From Auanema rhodensis (Eukaryota; Nematoda; Chromadorea; Rhabditida; Rhabditidae), in the NCBI GenBank assembly GCA_964057225.1, contig OZ059894.1:4712001-4776000 (forward strand): a stretch of DNA of 64,000 nt, in the 5' to 3' direction. The position numbers and the translations under genes are program-made. Positions 36,058-51,500 of this stretch are shown piece after piece; within the stretch, counting starts at the first letter, position 1, and every line of letters starts with the position of its first letter. The notes beneath the pieces were generated by a model. The model searched no databases, was not told where the DNA came from, and saw nothing but the letters and a program-made list of their open reading frames with translations.

Positions 36058-38163
36058 TGTGTTATCAGATTTGCGCTAGCTTAAAAATGCACCGAGATAT
36101 CAACTGATATAAGTTCACACTTATATCCTCGATTTTCACCCTGAAGAAATAATTTTTTCGTTGAATAACATCGTCCATCGTCTTTGCCTTGAAAAAAGGA
36201 ATCTAAAAACATCTACTTTTCGCTAAATTATTTTGAAATTTTTCGAAAAAATTTTTGTCAAAATGTTTTTGGAAGCAATGTTGAGTGTACATGGAAACTC
36301 AACATACACTAATGCATCATTTTTCAAACGATCATAACTAATTTTTGTATCGAGCGTTTTTCAATGTAATATAGTGCATTCGATGCGCATTTTTAAGCTG
36401 CGTCGATCTGTGTTATCAGATTTGCGCTAGCTTAAAAATGCACCGAGATATCAACTGATATAAGTTCACACTTATATCCTCGATTTTCACCCTGAAGAAA
36501 TAATTTTTTCGTTGAATAACATCGTCCATCGTCTTTGCCTTGAAAAAAGGAATCTAAAAACATCTACTTTTCGCTAAATTATTTTGAAATTTTTCGAAAA
36601 AATTTTTGTCAAAATGTTTTTGGAAGCAATGTTATGTGTACATGGAAACTCAACATACACTAATGCATCATTTTTCAAACGATCATAACTAATTTTTGTA
36701 TCAAGCGTTTCTCAATGTAGTATAGTGCATTCGATGCGGATTTTTAAGCTGCGTCGATCTGTGTTATCAGATTTGCGCTAGCTTAAAAATGCACCGAGAT
36801 ATCAACTGATATAAGTTCACACTTATATCCTCGATTTTCACCCTGAAGAAATAATTTTTTCGTTGAATAACATCGTCCATCGTCTTTGCCTTGAAAAAAG
36901 GAATCTAAAAACATCTACTTTTCGCTAAATTATTTTGAAATTTTTCGAAAAAATTTTTGTCAAAATGTTTTTGGAAGCAATGTTGAGTGTACATGGAAAC
37001 TCAACATACACTAATGCATCATTTTTCAAACGATCATAACTAATTTTTGTATCAAGCGTTTCTCAATGTAGTATAGTGCATTCGATGCGGATTTTTAAGC
37101 TGCGTCGATCTGTGTTATCAGATTTGCGCTAGCTTAAAAATGCACCGAGATATCAACTGATATAAGTTCACACTTATATCCTCGATTTTCACCCTGAAGA
37201 AATAATTTTTTCGTTGAATAACATCGTCCATCGTCTTTGCCTTGAAAAAAGGAATCTAAAAACATCTACTTTTCGCTAAATTATTTTGAAATTTTTCGAA
37301 AAAATTTTTGTCAAAATGTTTTTGGAAGCAATGTTGAGTGTACATGGAAACTCAACATACACTAATGCATCATTTTTCAAACGATCATAACTAATTTTTG
37401 TATCAAGCGTTTCTCAATGTAGTATAGTGCATTCGATGCGGATTTTTAAGCTGCGTCGATCTGTGTTATCAGATTTGCGCTAGCTTAAAAATGCACCGAG
37501 ATATCAACTGATATAAGTTCACACTTATATCCTCGATTTTCACCCTGAAGAAATAATTTTTTCGTTGAATAACATCGTCCATCGTCTTTGCCTTGAAAAA
37601 AGGAATCTAAAAACATCTACTTTTCGCTAAATTATTTTGAAATTTTTCGAAAAAATTTTTGTCAAAATGTTTTTGGAAGCAATGTTGAGTGTACATGGAA
37701 ACTCAACATACACTAATGCATCATTTTTCAAACGATCATAACTAATTTTTGTATCAAGCGTTTCTCAATGTAGTATAGTGCATTCGATGCGGATTTTTAA
37801 GCTGCGTCGATCTGTGTTATCAGATTTGCGCTAGCTTAAAAATGCACCGAGATATCAACTGATATAAGTTCACACTTATATCCTCGATTTTCACCCTGAA
37901 GAAATAATTTTTTCGTTGAATAACATCGTCCATCGTCTTTGCCTTGAAAAAAGGAATCTAAAAACATCTACTTTTCGCTAAATTATTTTGAAATTTTTCG
38001 AAAAAATTTTTGTCAAAATGTTTTTGGAAGCAATGTTGAGTGTACATGGAAACTCAACATACACTAATGCATCATTTTTCAAACGATCATAACTAATTTT
38101 TGTATCAAGCGTTTCTCAATGTAGTATAGTGCATTCGATGCGGATTTTTAAGCTGCGTCGATC
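36058..38163 (+). repeat. W hexamer higher-order unit, copy 1 (2106 bp)
   Basis: Begins with a W unit whose 3' end is TATCGAGC, TTTTTCAATGTAATATAG and GATGCGCAT. It is followed by a unit with GTTATGTGTA (36631-36640) in place of GTTGAGTGTA, then four plain W units. The first two marked units recur exactly 2106 bp (six monomers) later. The hybrid 3' end matches that of the unit at 14689-15038, the only other place with this combination. Confidence 0.9.
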
Positions 38164-39567
38164 TGTGTTATCAGATTTGCGCTAGCTTAAAAATGCACCG
38201 AGATATCAACTGATATAAGTTCACACTTATATCCTCGATTTTCACCCTGAAGAAATAATTTTTTCGTTGAATAACATCGTCCATCGTCTTTGCCTTGAAA
38301 AAAGGAATCTAAAAACATCTACTTTTCGCTAAATTATTTTGAAATTTTTCGAAAAAATTTTTGTCAAAATGTTTTTGGAAGCAATGTTGAGTGTACATGG
38401 AAACTCAACATACACTAATGCATCATTTTTCAAACGATCATAACTAATTTTTGTATCGAGCGTTTTTCAATGTAATATAGTGCATTCGATGCGCATTTTT
38501 AAGCTGCGTCGATCTGTGTTATCAGATTTGCGCTAGCTTAAAAATGCACCGAGATATCAACTGATATAAGTTCACACTTATATCCTCGATTTTCACCCTG
38601 AAGAAATAATTTTTTCGTTGAATAACATCGTCCATCGTCTTTGCCTTGAAAAAAGGAATCTAAAAACATCTACTTTTCGCTAAATTATTTTGAAATTTTT
38701 CGAAAAAATTTTTGTCAAAATGTTTTTGGAAGCAATGTTATGTGTACATGGAAACTCAACATACACTAATGCATCATTTTTCAAACGATCATAACTAATT
38801 TTTGTATCAAGCGTTTCTCAATGTAGTATAGTGCATTCGATGCGGATTTTTAAGCTGCGTCGATCTGTGTTATCAGATTTGCGCTAGCTTAAAAATGCAC
38901 CGAGATATCAACTGATATAAGTTCACACTTATATCCTCGATTTTCACCCTGAAGAAATAATTTTTTCGTTGAATAACATCGTCCATCGTCTTTGCCTTGA
39001 AAAAAGGAATCTAAAAACATCTACTTTTCGCTAAATTATTTTGAAATTTTTCGAAAAAATTTTTGTCAAAATGTTTTTGGAAGCAATGTTGAGTGTACAT
39101 GGAAACTCAACATACACTAATGCATCATTTTTCAAACGATCATAACTAATTTTTGTATCAAGCGTTTCTCAATGTAGTATAGTGCATTCGATGCGGATTT
39201 TTAAGCTGCGTCGATCTGTGTTATCAGATTTGCGCTAGCTTAAAAATGCACCGAGATATCAACTGATATAAGTTCACACTTATATCCTCGATTTTCACCC
39301 TGAAGAAATAATTTTTTCGTTGAATAACATCGTCCATCGTCTTTGCCTTGAAAAAAGGAATCTAAAAACATCTACTTTTCGCTAAATTATTTTGAAATTT
39401 TTCGAAAAAATTTTTGTCAAAATGTTTTTGGAAGCAATGTTGAGTGTACATGGAAACTCAACATACACTAATGCATCATTTTTCAAACGATCATAACTAA
39501 TTTTTGTATCAAGCGTTTCTCAATGTAGTATAGTGCATTCGATGCGGATTTTTAAGCTGCGTCGATC
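38164..39567 (+). repeat. W hexamer higher-order unit, copy 2, cut short after four monomers
   Basis: Units start at 38164 (hybrid X-type end), 38515 (GTTATGTG at 38737-38744), 38866 and 39217. The next unit, at 39568, is Y, so the second copy retains four of the six monomers. No base difference from copy 1 was evident at the diagnostic sites, which points to a very recent duplication. Confidence 0.88.
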
Positions 39568-42500
39568 TGTGTTATCAGATTTGCGCTAGCTTAAAAATGC
39601 ACCGAGATATCAACTGATATAAGTTCACACTTATATCCTCGATTTTCACCCTGAAGAAATAATTTTTTCGTTGAATAACATTGTCTATCGTCTTTGCCTT
39701 GAGAAATGGAATCTAAAAACATCTACTTTTTGCTAAATTATTTTGAAATTTTTCGAAAAAATTTTTGTCAAAATGTTTTTGGAAGCAATGTTGAGTGTAC
39801 ATGGAAACTCAACATACACTAATGCATCATTTTTCAAACGATCATAACTAATTCTTGTATCAAGCGTTTTTCAATGTAGTATAGTGCATTCGATGCGGAT
39901 TTTTAAGCTGCGTCGATCTGTGTTATCAGATTTGCGCTAGCTTAAAAATGCACCGAGATATCAACTGATATAAGTTCACACTTATATCCTCGATTTTCAC
40001 CCTGAAGAATTAACTTTTTCGTTGAATAACATTGTCTATCGTCTTTGCCTTGAAAATTGGAATCTAAAAACATCTACTTTTTGCTAAATTATTTTGAAAT
40101 TTTTCGAAAAAATTTTTGTCAAAATGTTTTTGGAAGCAATGTTGAGTGTACATGGAAACTCAACATACACTAATGCATCATTTTTCAAACGATCATAACT
40201 AATTCTTGTATCAAGCGTTTTTCAATGTAGTATAGTGCATTCGATGCGGATTTTTAAGCTGCGTCGATCTGTGTTATCAGATTTGCGCTAGCTTAAAAAT
40301 GCACCGAGATATCAACTGATATAAGTTCACACTTATATCCTCGATTTTCACCCTGAAGAAATAATTTTTTCGTTGAATAACATCGTCCATCGTCTTTGCC
40401 TTGAAAAAAGGAATCTAAAAACATCTACTTTTCGCTAAATTATTTTGAAATTTTTCGAAAAAATTTTTGTCAAAATGTTTTTGGAAGCAATGTTGAGTGT
40501 ACATGGAAACTCAACATACACTAATGCATCATTTTTCAAACGATCATAACTAATTTTTGTATCAAGCGTTTCTCAATGTAGTATAGTGCATTCGATGCGG
40601 ATTTTTAAGCTGCGTCGATCTGTGTTATCAGATTTGCGCTAGCTTAAAAATGCACCGAGATATCAACTGATATAAGTTCACACTTATATCCTCGATTTTC
40701 ACCCTGAAGAAATAATTTTTTCGTTGAATAACATTGTCTATCGTCTTTGCCTTGAGAAATGGAATCTAAAAACATCTACTTTTTGCTAAATTATTTTGAA
40801 ATTTTTCGAAAAAATTTTTGTCAAAATGTTTTTGGAAGCAATGTTGAGTGTACATGGAAACTCAACATACACTAATGCATCATTTTTCAAACGATCATAA
40901 CTAATTCTTGTATCAAGCGTTTTTCAATGTAGTATAGTGCATTCGATGCGGATTTTTAAGCTGCGTCGATCTGTGTTATCAGATTTGCGCTAGCTTAAAA
41001 ATGCACCGAGATATCAACTGATATAAGTTCACACTTATATCCTCGATTTTCACCCTGAAGAAATAATTTTTTCGTTGAATAACACCGTTCATCGTCTTTG
41101 CCTTGAAAAAAGGAATCTAAAAACATCTACTTTTTGCTAAATTATTTTGAAATTTTTCGAAAAAATTTTTGTCAAAATTTTTTGGAAGCAATGTTGAGTG
41201 TACATGGAAACTCAACATACACTAATGCATCATTTTTCAAACGATCATAACTAATTTTTGTATCAAGCGTTTTTCAATGTAGTATAGTGCATTCGATGCG
41301 GATTTTTAAGCTGCGTCGATCTGTGTTATCAGATTTGCGCTAGCTTAAAAATGCACCGAGATATCAACTGATATAAGTTCACACTTATATCCTCGATTTT
41401 CACCCTGAAGAAATAATTTTTTCGTTGAATAACATCGTCCATCGTCTTTGCCTTGAAAAAAGGAATCTAAAAACATCTACTTTTCGCTAAATTATTTTGA
41501 AATTTTTCGAAAAAATTTTTGTCAAAATGTTTTTGGAAGCAATGTTGAGTGTACATGGAAACTCAACATACACTAATGCATCATTTTTCAAACGATCATA
41601 ACTAATTTTTGTATCAAGCGTTTCTCAATGTAGTATAGTGCATTCGATGCGGATTTTTAAGCTGCGTCGATCTGTGTTATCAGATTTGCGCTAGCTTAAA
41701 AATGCACCGAGATATCAACTGATATAAGTTCACACTTATATCCTCGATTTTCACCCTGAAGAAATAATTTTTTCGTTGAATAACATTGTCTATCGTCTTT
41801 GCCTTGAGAAATGGAATCTAAAAACATCTACTTTTTGCTAAATTATTTTGAAATTTTTCGAAAAAATTTTTGTCAAAATGTTTTTGGAAGCAATGTTGAG
41901 TGTACATGGAAACTCAACATACACTAATGCATCATTTTTCAAACGATCATAACTAATTCTTGTATCAAGCGTTTTTCAATGTAGTATAGTGCATTCGATG
42001 CGGATTTTTAAGCTGCGTCGATCTGTGTTATCAGATTTGCGCTAGCTTAAAAATGCACCGAGATATCAACTGATATAAGTTCACACTTATATCCTCGATT
42101 TTCACCCTGAAGAAATAATTTTTTCGTTGAATAACATTGTCCATCGTCTTTGCCTTGAAAAAAGGAATCTAAAAACATCTACTTTTCGCTAAATTATTTT
42201 GAAATTTTTCGAAAAAATTTTTGTCAAAATTTTTTGGAAGCAATGTTGAGTGTACATGGAAACTCAACATACACTAATGCATCATTTTTCAAACGATCAT
42301 AACTAATTTTTGTATCAAGCGTTTTTCAATGTAGTATAGTGCATTCGATGCGGATTTTTAAGCTGCGTCGATCTGTGTTATCAGATTTGCGCTAGCTTAA
42401 AAATGCACCGAGATATCAACTGATATAAGTTCACACTTATATCCTCGATTTTCATCCTGAAGAATTAATTTTTTCGTTGAATAACATTGTCCATCGTCTT

Positions 42501-45500
42501 TGCCTTGAAAAATCGAATCTAAAAACATCTACTTTTCGCTAAATTATTTTGAAATTTTTCGAAAAAATTTTTGTCAAAATGTTTTTGGAAGCAATGTTGA
42601 GTGTACATGGAAACTCAACATACACTAATGCATCATTTTTCAAACGATCATAACTAATTCTTGTATCAAGCGTTTTTCAATGTAGTATAGTGCATTCGAT
42701 GCGGATTTTTAAGCTGCGTCGATCTGTGTTATCAGATTTGCGCTAGCTTAAAAATGCACCGAGATATCAACTGATATAAGTTCACACTTATATCCTCGAT
42801 TTTCACCCTGAAGAAATAATTTTTTCGTTGAATAACATCGTCCATCGTCTTTGCCTTGAAAAAAGGAATCTAAAAACATCTACTTTTCGCTAAATTATTT
42901 TGAAATTTTTCGAAAAAATTTTTGTCAAAATGTTTTTGGAAGCAATGTTGAGTGTACATGGAAACTCAACATACACTAATGCATCATTTTTCAAACGATC
43001 ATAACTAATTTTTGTATCAAGCGTTTCTCAATGTAGTATAGTGCATTCGATGCGGATTTTTAAGCTGCGTCGATCTGTGTTATCAGATTTGCGCTAGCTT
43101 AAAAATGCACCGAGATATCAACTGATATAAGTTCACACTTATATCCTCGATTTTCACCCTGAAGAAATAATTTTTTCGTTGAATAACATTGTCTATCGTC
43201 TTTGCCTTGAGAAATGGAATCTAAAAACATCTACTTTTTGCTAAATTATTTTGAAATTTTTCGAAAAAATTTTTGTCAAAATGTTTTTGGAAGCAATGTT
43301 GAGTGTACATGGAAACTCAACATACACTAATGCATCATTTTTCAAACGATCATAACTAATTCTTGTATCAAGCGTTTTTCAATGTAGTATAGTGCATTCG
43401 ATGCGGATTTTTAAGCTGCGTCGATCTGTGTTATCAGATTTGCGCTAGCTTAAAAATGCACCGAGATATCAACTGATATAAGTTCACACTTATATCCTCG
43501 ATTTTCACCCTGAAGAAATAATTTTTTCGTTGAATAACATTGTCCATCGTCTTTGCCTTGAAAAAAGGAATCTAAAAACATCTACTTTTTGCTAAATTAT
43601 TTTGAAATTTTTCGAAAAAATTTTTGTCAAAATTTTTTGGAAGCAATGTTGAGTGTACATGGAAACTCAACATACACTAATGCATCATTTTTCAAACGAT
43701 CATAACTAATTTTTGTATCAAGCGTTTTTCAATGTAGTATAGTGCATTCGATGCGGATTTTTAAGCTGCGTCGATCTGTGTTATCAGATTTGCGCTAGCT
43801 TAAAAATGCACCGAGATATCAACTGATATAAGTTCACACTTATATCCTCGATTTTCACCCTGAAGAAATAATTTTTTCGTTGAATAACATCGTCCATCGT
43901 CTTTGCCTTGAAAAAAGGAATCTAAAAACATCTACTTTTCGCTAAATTATTTTGAAATTTTTCGAAAAAATTTTTGTCAAAATGTTTTTGGAAGCAATGT
44001 TGAGTGTACATGGAAACTCAACATACACTAATGCATCATTTTTCAAACGATCATAACTAATTTTTGTATCAAGCGTTTTTCAATGTAGTATAGTGCATTC
44101 GATGCGGATTTTTAAGCTGCGTCGATCTGTGTTATCAGATTTGCGCTAGCTTAAAAATGCACCGAGATATCAACTGATATAAGTTCACACTTATATCCTC
44201 GATTTTCACCCTGAAGAAATAATTTTTTCGTTGAATAACATCGTCCATCGTCTTTGCCTTGAAAAAAGGAATCTAAAAACATCTACTTTTTGCTAAATTA
44301 TTTTGAAATTTTTCGAAAAAATTTTTGTCAAAATGTTTTTGGAAGCAATGTTGAGTGTACATGGAAACTCAACATACACTAATGCATCATTTTTCAAACG
44401 ATCATAACTAATTTTTGTATCAAGCGTTTTTCAATGTAGTATAGTGCATTCGATGCGGATTTTTAAGCTGCGTCGATCTGTGTTATCAGATTTGCGCTAG
44501 CTTAAAAATGCACCGAGATATCAACTGATATAAGTTCACACTTATATCCTCGATTTTCACCCTGAAGAAATAATTTTTTCGTTGAATAACATCGTCCATC
44601 GTCTTTGCCTTGAAAAAAGGAATCTAAAAACATCTACTTTTTGCTAAATTATTTTGAAATTTTTCGAAAAAATTTTTGTCAAAATGTTTTTGGAAGCAAT
44701 GTTGAGTGTACATGGAAACTCAACATACACTAATGCATCATTTTTCAAACGATCATAACTAATTTTTGTATCAAGCGTTTTTCAATGTAGTATAGTGCAT
44801 TCGATGCGGATTTTTAAGCTGCGTCGATCTGTGTTATCAGATTTGCGCTAGCTTAAAAATGCACCGAGATATCAACTGATATAAGTTCACACTTATATCC
44901 TCGATTTTCACCCTGAAGAAATAATTTTTTCGTTGAATAACATTGTCCATCGTCTTTGCCTTGAAAAAAGGAATCTAAAAACATCTACTTTTTGCTAAAT
45001 TATTTTGAAATTTTTCGAAAAAATTTTTGTCAAAATTTTTTGGAAGCAATGTTGAGTGTACATGGAAACTCAACATACACTAATGCATCATTTTTCAAAC
45101 GATCATAACTAATTTTTGTATCAAGCGTTTTTCAATGTAGTATAGTGCATTCGATGCGGATTTTTAAGCTGCGTCGATCTGTGTTATCAGATTTGCGCTA
45201 GCTTAAAAATGCACCGAGATATCAACTGATATAAGTTCACACTTATATCCTCGATTTTCATCCTGAAGAATTAATTTTTTCGTTGAATAACATTGTCCAT
45301 CGTCTTTGCCTTGAAAAATCGAATCTAAAAACATCTACTTTTCGCTAAATTATTTTGAAATTTTTCGAAAAAATTTTTGTCAAAATGTTTTTGGAAGCAA
45401 TGTTGAGTGTACATGGAAACTCAACATACACTAATGCATCATTTTTCAAACGATCATAACTAATTCTTGTATCAAGCGTTTTTCAATGTAGTATAGTGCA

Positions 45501-48500
45501 TTCGATGCGGATTTTTAAGCTGCGTCGATCTGTGTTATCAGATTTGCGCTAGCTTAAAAATGCACCGAGATATCAACTGATATAAGTTCACACTTATATC
45601 CTCGATTTTCACCCTGAAGAAATAATTTTTTCGTTGAATAACACCGTCCATCGTCTTTGCCTTGAAAAAAGGAATCTAAAAACATCTACTTTTTGCTAAA
45701 TTATTTTGAAATTTTTCGAAAAAATTTTTGTCAAAATTTTTTGGAAGCAATGTTGAGTGTACATGGAAACTCAACATACACTAATGCATCATTTTTCAAA
45801 CGATCATAACTAATTTTTGTATCAAGCGTTTTTCAATGTAGTATAGTGCATTCGATGCGGATTTTTAAGCTGCGTCGATCTGTGTTATCAGATTTGCGCT
45901 AGCTTAAAAATGCACCGAGATATCAACTGATATAAGTTCACACTTATATCCTCGATTTTCACCCTGAAGAAATAATTTTTTCGTTGAATAACATTGTCTA
46001 TCGTCTTTGCCTTGAGAAATGGAATCTAAAAACATCTACTTTTTGCTAAATTATTTTGAAATTTTTCGAAAAAATTTTTGTCAAAATGTTTTTGGAAGCA
46101 ATGTTGAGTGTACATGGAAACTCAACATACACTAATGCATCATTTTTCAAACGATCATAACTAATTCTTGTATCAAGCGTTTCTCAATGTAGTATAGTGC
46201 ATTCGATGCGGATTTTTAAGCTGCGTCGATCTGTGTTATCAGATTTGCGCTAGCTTAAAAATGCACCGAGATATCAACTGATATAAGTTCACACTTATAT
46301 CCTCGATTTTCACCCTGAAGAAATAATTTTTTCGTTGAATAACATTGTCCATCGTCTTTGCCTTGAAAAAAGGAATCTAAAAACATCTACTTTTCGCTAA
46401 ATTATTTTGAAATTTTTCGAAAAAATTTTTGTCAAAATGTTTTTGGAAGCAATGTTGAGTGTACATGGAAACTCAACATACACTAATGCATCATTTTTCA
46501 AACGATCATAACTAATTTTTGTATCAAGCGTTTCTCAATGTAGTATAGTGCATTCGATGCGGATTTTTAAGCTGCGTCGATCTGTGTTATCAGATTTGCG
46601 CTAGCTTAAAAATGCACCGAGATATCAACTGATATAAGTTCACACTTATATCCTCGATTTTCACCCTGAAGAAATAATTTTTTCGTTGAATAACATTGTC
46701 TATCGTCTTTGCCTTGAGAAATGGAATCTAAAAACATCTACTTTTTGCTAAATTATTTTGAAATTTTTCGAAAAAATTTTTGTCAAAATGTTTTTGGAAG
46801 CAATGTTGAGTGTACATGGAAACTCAACATACACTAATGCATCATTTTTCAAACGATCATAACTAATTCTTGTATCAAGCGTTTTTCAATGTAGTATAGT
46901 GCATTCGATGCGGATTTTTAAGCTGCGTCGATCTGTGTTATCAGATTTGCGCTAGCTTAAAAATGCACCGAGATATCAACTGATATAAGTTCACACTTAT
47001 ATCCTCGATTTTCACCCTGAAGAAATAATTTTTTCGTTGAATAACATTGTCCATCGTCTTTGCCTTGAAAAAAGGAATCTAAAAACATCTACTTTTTGCT
47101 AAATTATTTTGAAATTTTTCGAAAAAATTTTTGTCAAAATTTTTTGGAAGCAATGTTGAGTGTACATGGAAACTCAACATACACTAATGCATCATTTTTC
47201 AAACGATCATAACTAATTTTTGTATCAAGCGTTTTTCAATGTAGTATAGTGCATTCGATGCGGATTTTTAAGCTGCGTCGATCTGTGTTATCAGATTTGC
47301 GCTAGCTTAAAAATGCACCGAGATATCAACTGATATAAGTTCACACTTATATCCTCGATTTTCACCCTGAAGAAATAATTTTTTCGTTGAATAACATCGT
47401 CCATCGTCTTTGCCTTGAAAAAAGGAATCTAAAAACATCTACTTTTCGCTAAATTATTTTGAAATTTTTCGAAAAAATTTTTGTCAAAATGTTTTTGGAA
47501 GCAATGTTGAGTGTACATGGAAACTCAACATACACTAATGCATCATTTTTCAAACGATCATAACTAATTTTTGTATCAAGCGTTTTTCAATGTAGTATAG
47601 TGCATTCGATGCGGATTTTTAAGCTGCGTCGATCTGTGTTATCAGATTTGCGCTAGCTTAAAAATGCACCGAGATATCAACTGATATAAGTTCACACTTA
47701 TATCCTCGATTTTCACCCTGAAGAAATAATTTTTTCGTTGAATAACATCGTCCATCGTCTTTGCCTTGAAAAAAGGAATCTAAAAACATCTACTTTTTGC
47801 TAAATTATTTTGAAATTTTTCGAAAAAATTTTTGTCAAAATGTTTTTGGAAGCAATGTTGAGTGTACATGGAAACTCAACATACACTAATGCATCATTTT
47901 TCAAACGATCATAACTAATTTTTGTATCAAGCGTTTCTCAATGTAGTATAGTGCATTCGATGCGGATTTTTAAGCTGCGTCGATCTGTGTTATCAGATTT
48001 GCGCTAGCTTAAAAATGCACCGAGATATCAACTGATATAAGTTCACACTTATATCCTCGATTTTCACCCTGAAGAAATAATTTTTTCGTTGAATAACATT
48101 GTCTATCGTCTTTGCCTTGAGAAATGGAATCTAAAAACATCTACTTTTTGCTAAATTATTTTGAAATTTTTCGAAAAAATTTTTGTCAAAATGTTTTTGG
48201 AAGCAATGTTGAGTGTACATGGAAACTCAACATACACTAATGCATCATTTTTCAAACGATCATAACTAATTCTTGTATCAAGCGTTTTTCAATGTAGTAT
48301 AGTGCATTCGATGCGGATTTTTAAGCTGCGTCGATCTGTGTTATCAGATTTGCGCTAGCTTAAAAATGCACCGAGATATCAACTGATATAAGTTCACACT
48401 TATATCCTCGATTTTCACCCTGAAGAAATAATTTTTTCGTTGAATAACATTGTCCATCGTCTTTGCCTTGAAAAAAGGAATCTAAAAACATCTACTTTTT

Positions 48501-51500
48501 GCTAAATTATTTTGAAATTTTTCGAAAAAATTTTTGTCAAAATTTTTTGGAAGCAATGTTGAGTGTACATGGAAACTCAACATACACTAATGCATCATTT
48601 TTCAAACGATCATAACTAATTTTTGTATCAAGCGTTTTTCAATGTAGTATAGTGCATTCGATGCGGATTTTTAAGCTGCGTCGATCTGTGTTATCAGATT
48701 TGCGCTAGCTTAAAAATGCACCGAGATATCAACTGATATAAGTTCACACTTATATCCTCGATTTTCATCCTGAAGAATTAATTTTTTCGTTGAATAACAT
48801 TGTCCATCGTCTTTGCCTTGAAAAATCGAATCTAAAAACATCTACTTTTCGCTAAATTATTTTGAAATTTTTCGAAAAAATTTTTGTCAAAATGTTTTTG
48901 GAAGCAATGTTGAGTGTACATGGAAACTCAACATACACTAATGCATCATTTTTCAAACGATCATAACTAATTCTTGTATCAAGCGTTTTTCAATGTAGTA
49001 TAGTGCATTCGATGCGGATTTTTAAGCTGCGTCGATCTGTGTTATCAGATTTGCGCTAGCTTAAAAATGCACCGAGATATCAACTGATATAAGTTCACAC
49101 TTATATCCTCGATTTTCACCCTGAAGAAATAATTTTTTCGTTGAATAACATCGTCCATCGTCTTTGCCTTGAAAAAAGGAATCTAAAAACATCTACTTTT
49201 TGCTAAATTATTTTGAAATTTTTCGAAAAAATTTTTGTCAAAATGTTTTGGAAGCAATGTTGAGTGTACATGGAAACTCAACATACACTAATGCATCATT
49301 TTTCAAACGATCATAACTAATTTTTGTATCAAGCGTTTTTCAATGTAGTATAGTGCATTCGATGCGGATTTTTAAGCTGCGTCGATCTGTGTTATCAGAT
49401 TTGCGCTAGCTTAAAAATGCACCGAGATATCAACTGATATAAGTTCACACTTATATCCTCGATTTTCATCCTGAAGAATTAATTTTTTCGTTGAATAACA
49501 TTGTCCATCGTCTTTGCCTTGAAAAATCGAATCTAAAAACATCTACTTTTCGCTAAATTATTTTGAAATTTTTCGAAAAAATTTTTGTCAAAATGTTTTT
49601 GGAAGCAATGTTGAGTGTACATGGAAACTCAACATACACTAATGCATCATTTTTCAAACGATCATAACTAATTCTTGTATCAAGCGTTTTTCAATGTAGT
49701 ATAGTGCATTCGATGCGGATTTTTAAGCTGCGTCGATCTGTGTTATCAGATTTGCGCTAGCTTAAAAATGCACCGAGATATCAACTGATATAAGTTCACA
49801 CTTATATCCTCGATTTTCACCCTGAAGAAATAATTTTTTCGTTGAATAACATCGTCCATCGTCTTTGCCTTGAAAAAAGGAATCTAAAAACATCTACTTT
49901 TTGCTAAATTATTTTGAAATTTTTCGAAAAAATTTTTGTCAAAATGTTTTTGGAAGCAATGTTGAGTGTACATGGAAACTCAACATACACTAATGCATCA
50001 TTTTTCAAACGATCATAACTAATTTTTGTATCAAGCGTTTCTCAATGTAGTATAGTGCATTCGATGCGGATTTTTAAGCTGCGTCGATCTGTGTTATCAG
50101 ATTTGCGCTAGCTTAAAAATGCACCGAGATATCAACTGATATAAGTTCACACTTATATCCTCGATTTTCACCCTGAAGAAATAATTTTTTCGTTGAATAA
50201 CATTGTCTATCGTCTTTGCCTTGAGAAATGGAATCTAAAAACATCTACTTTTTGCTAAATTATTTTGAAATTTTTCGAAAAAATTTTTGTCAAAATGTTT
50301 TTGGAAGCAATGTTGAGTGTACATGGAAACTCAACATACACTAATGCATCATTTTTCAAACGATCATAACTAATTCTTGTATCAAGCGTTTTTCAATGTA
50401 GTATAGTGCATTCGATGCGGATTTTTAAGCTGCGTCGATCTGTGTTATCAGATTTGCGCTAGCTTAAAAATGCACCGAGATATCAACTGATATAAGTTCA
50501 CACTTATATCCTCGATTTTCACCCTGAAGAAATAATTTTTTCGTTGAATAACATCGTCCATCGTCTTTGCCTTGAAAAAAGGAATCTAAAAACATCTACT
50601 TTTCGCTAAATTATTTTGAAATTTTTCGAAAAAATTTTTGTCAAAATGTTTTTGGAAGCAATGTTGAGTGTACATGGAAACTCAACATACACTAATGCAT
50701 CATTTTTCAAACGATCATAACTAATTTTTGTATCAAGCGTTTCTCAATGTAGTATAGTGCATTCGATGCGGATTTTTAAGCTGCGTCGATCTGTGTTATC
50801 AGATTTGCGCTAGCTTAAAAATGCACCGAGATATCAACTGATATAAGTTCACACTTATATCCTCGATTTTCACCCTGAAGAAATAATTTTTTCGTTGAAT
50901 AACATTGTCTATCGTCTTTGCCTTGAGAAATGGAATCTAAAAACATCTACTTTTTGCTAAATTATTTTGAAATTTTTCGAAAAAATTTTTGTCAAAATGT
51001 TTTTGGAAGCAATGTTGAGTGTACATGGAAACTCAACATACACTAATGCATCATTTTTCAAACGATCATAAGTAATTCTTGTATCAAGCGTTTTTCAATG
51101 TAGTATAGTGCATTCGATGCGGATTTTTAAGCTGCGTCGATCTGTGTTATCAGATTTGCGCTAGCTTAAAAATGCACCGAGATATCAACTGATATAAGTT
51201 CACACTTATATCCTCGATTTTCACCCTGAAGAAATAATTTTTTCGTTGAATAACATCGTCCATCGTCTTTGCCTTGAAAAAAGGAATCTAAAAACATCTA
51301 CTTTTCGCTAAATTATTTTGAAATTTTTCGAAAAAATTTTTGTCAAAATGTTTTTGGAAGCAATGTTGAGTGTACATGGAAACTCAACATACACTAATGC
51401 ATCATTTTTCAAACGATCATAACTAATTTTTGTATCAAGCGTTTCTCAATGTAGTATAGTGCATTCGATGCGGATTTTTAAGCTGCGTCGATCTGTGTTA

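Larger units (their letters stand above)
35356..39567 (+). repeat. Nearly pure run of twelve W-background monomers
   Basis: Units start at 35356, 35707, 36058, 36409, 36760, 37111, 37462, 37813, 38164, 38515, 38866 and 39217, all 351 bp. All have ACATCGTCC, AAAAAAGGAATC and CTTTTCGC. Only four depart from W consensus: 36058 and 38164 share an altered 3' end, and 36409 and 38515 share GTTATGTG. This is the most homogeneous part of the window. Confidence 0.93.
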
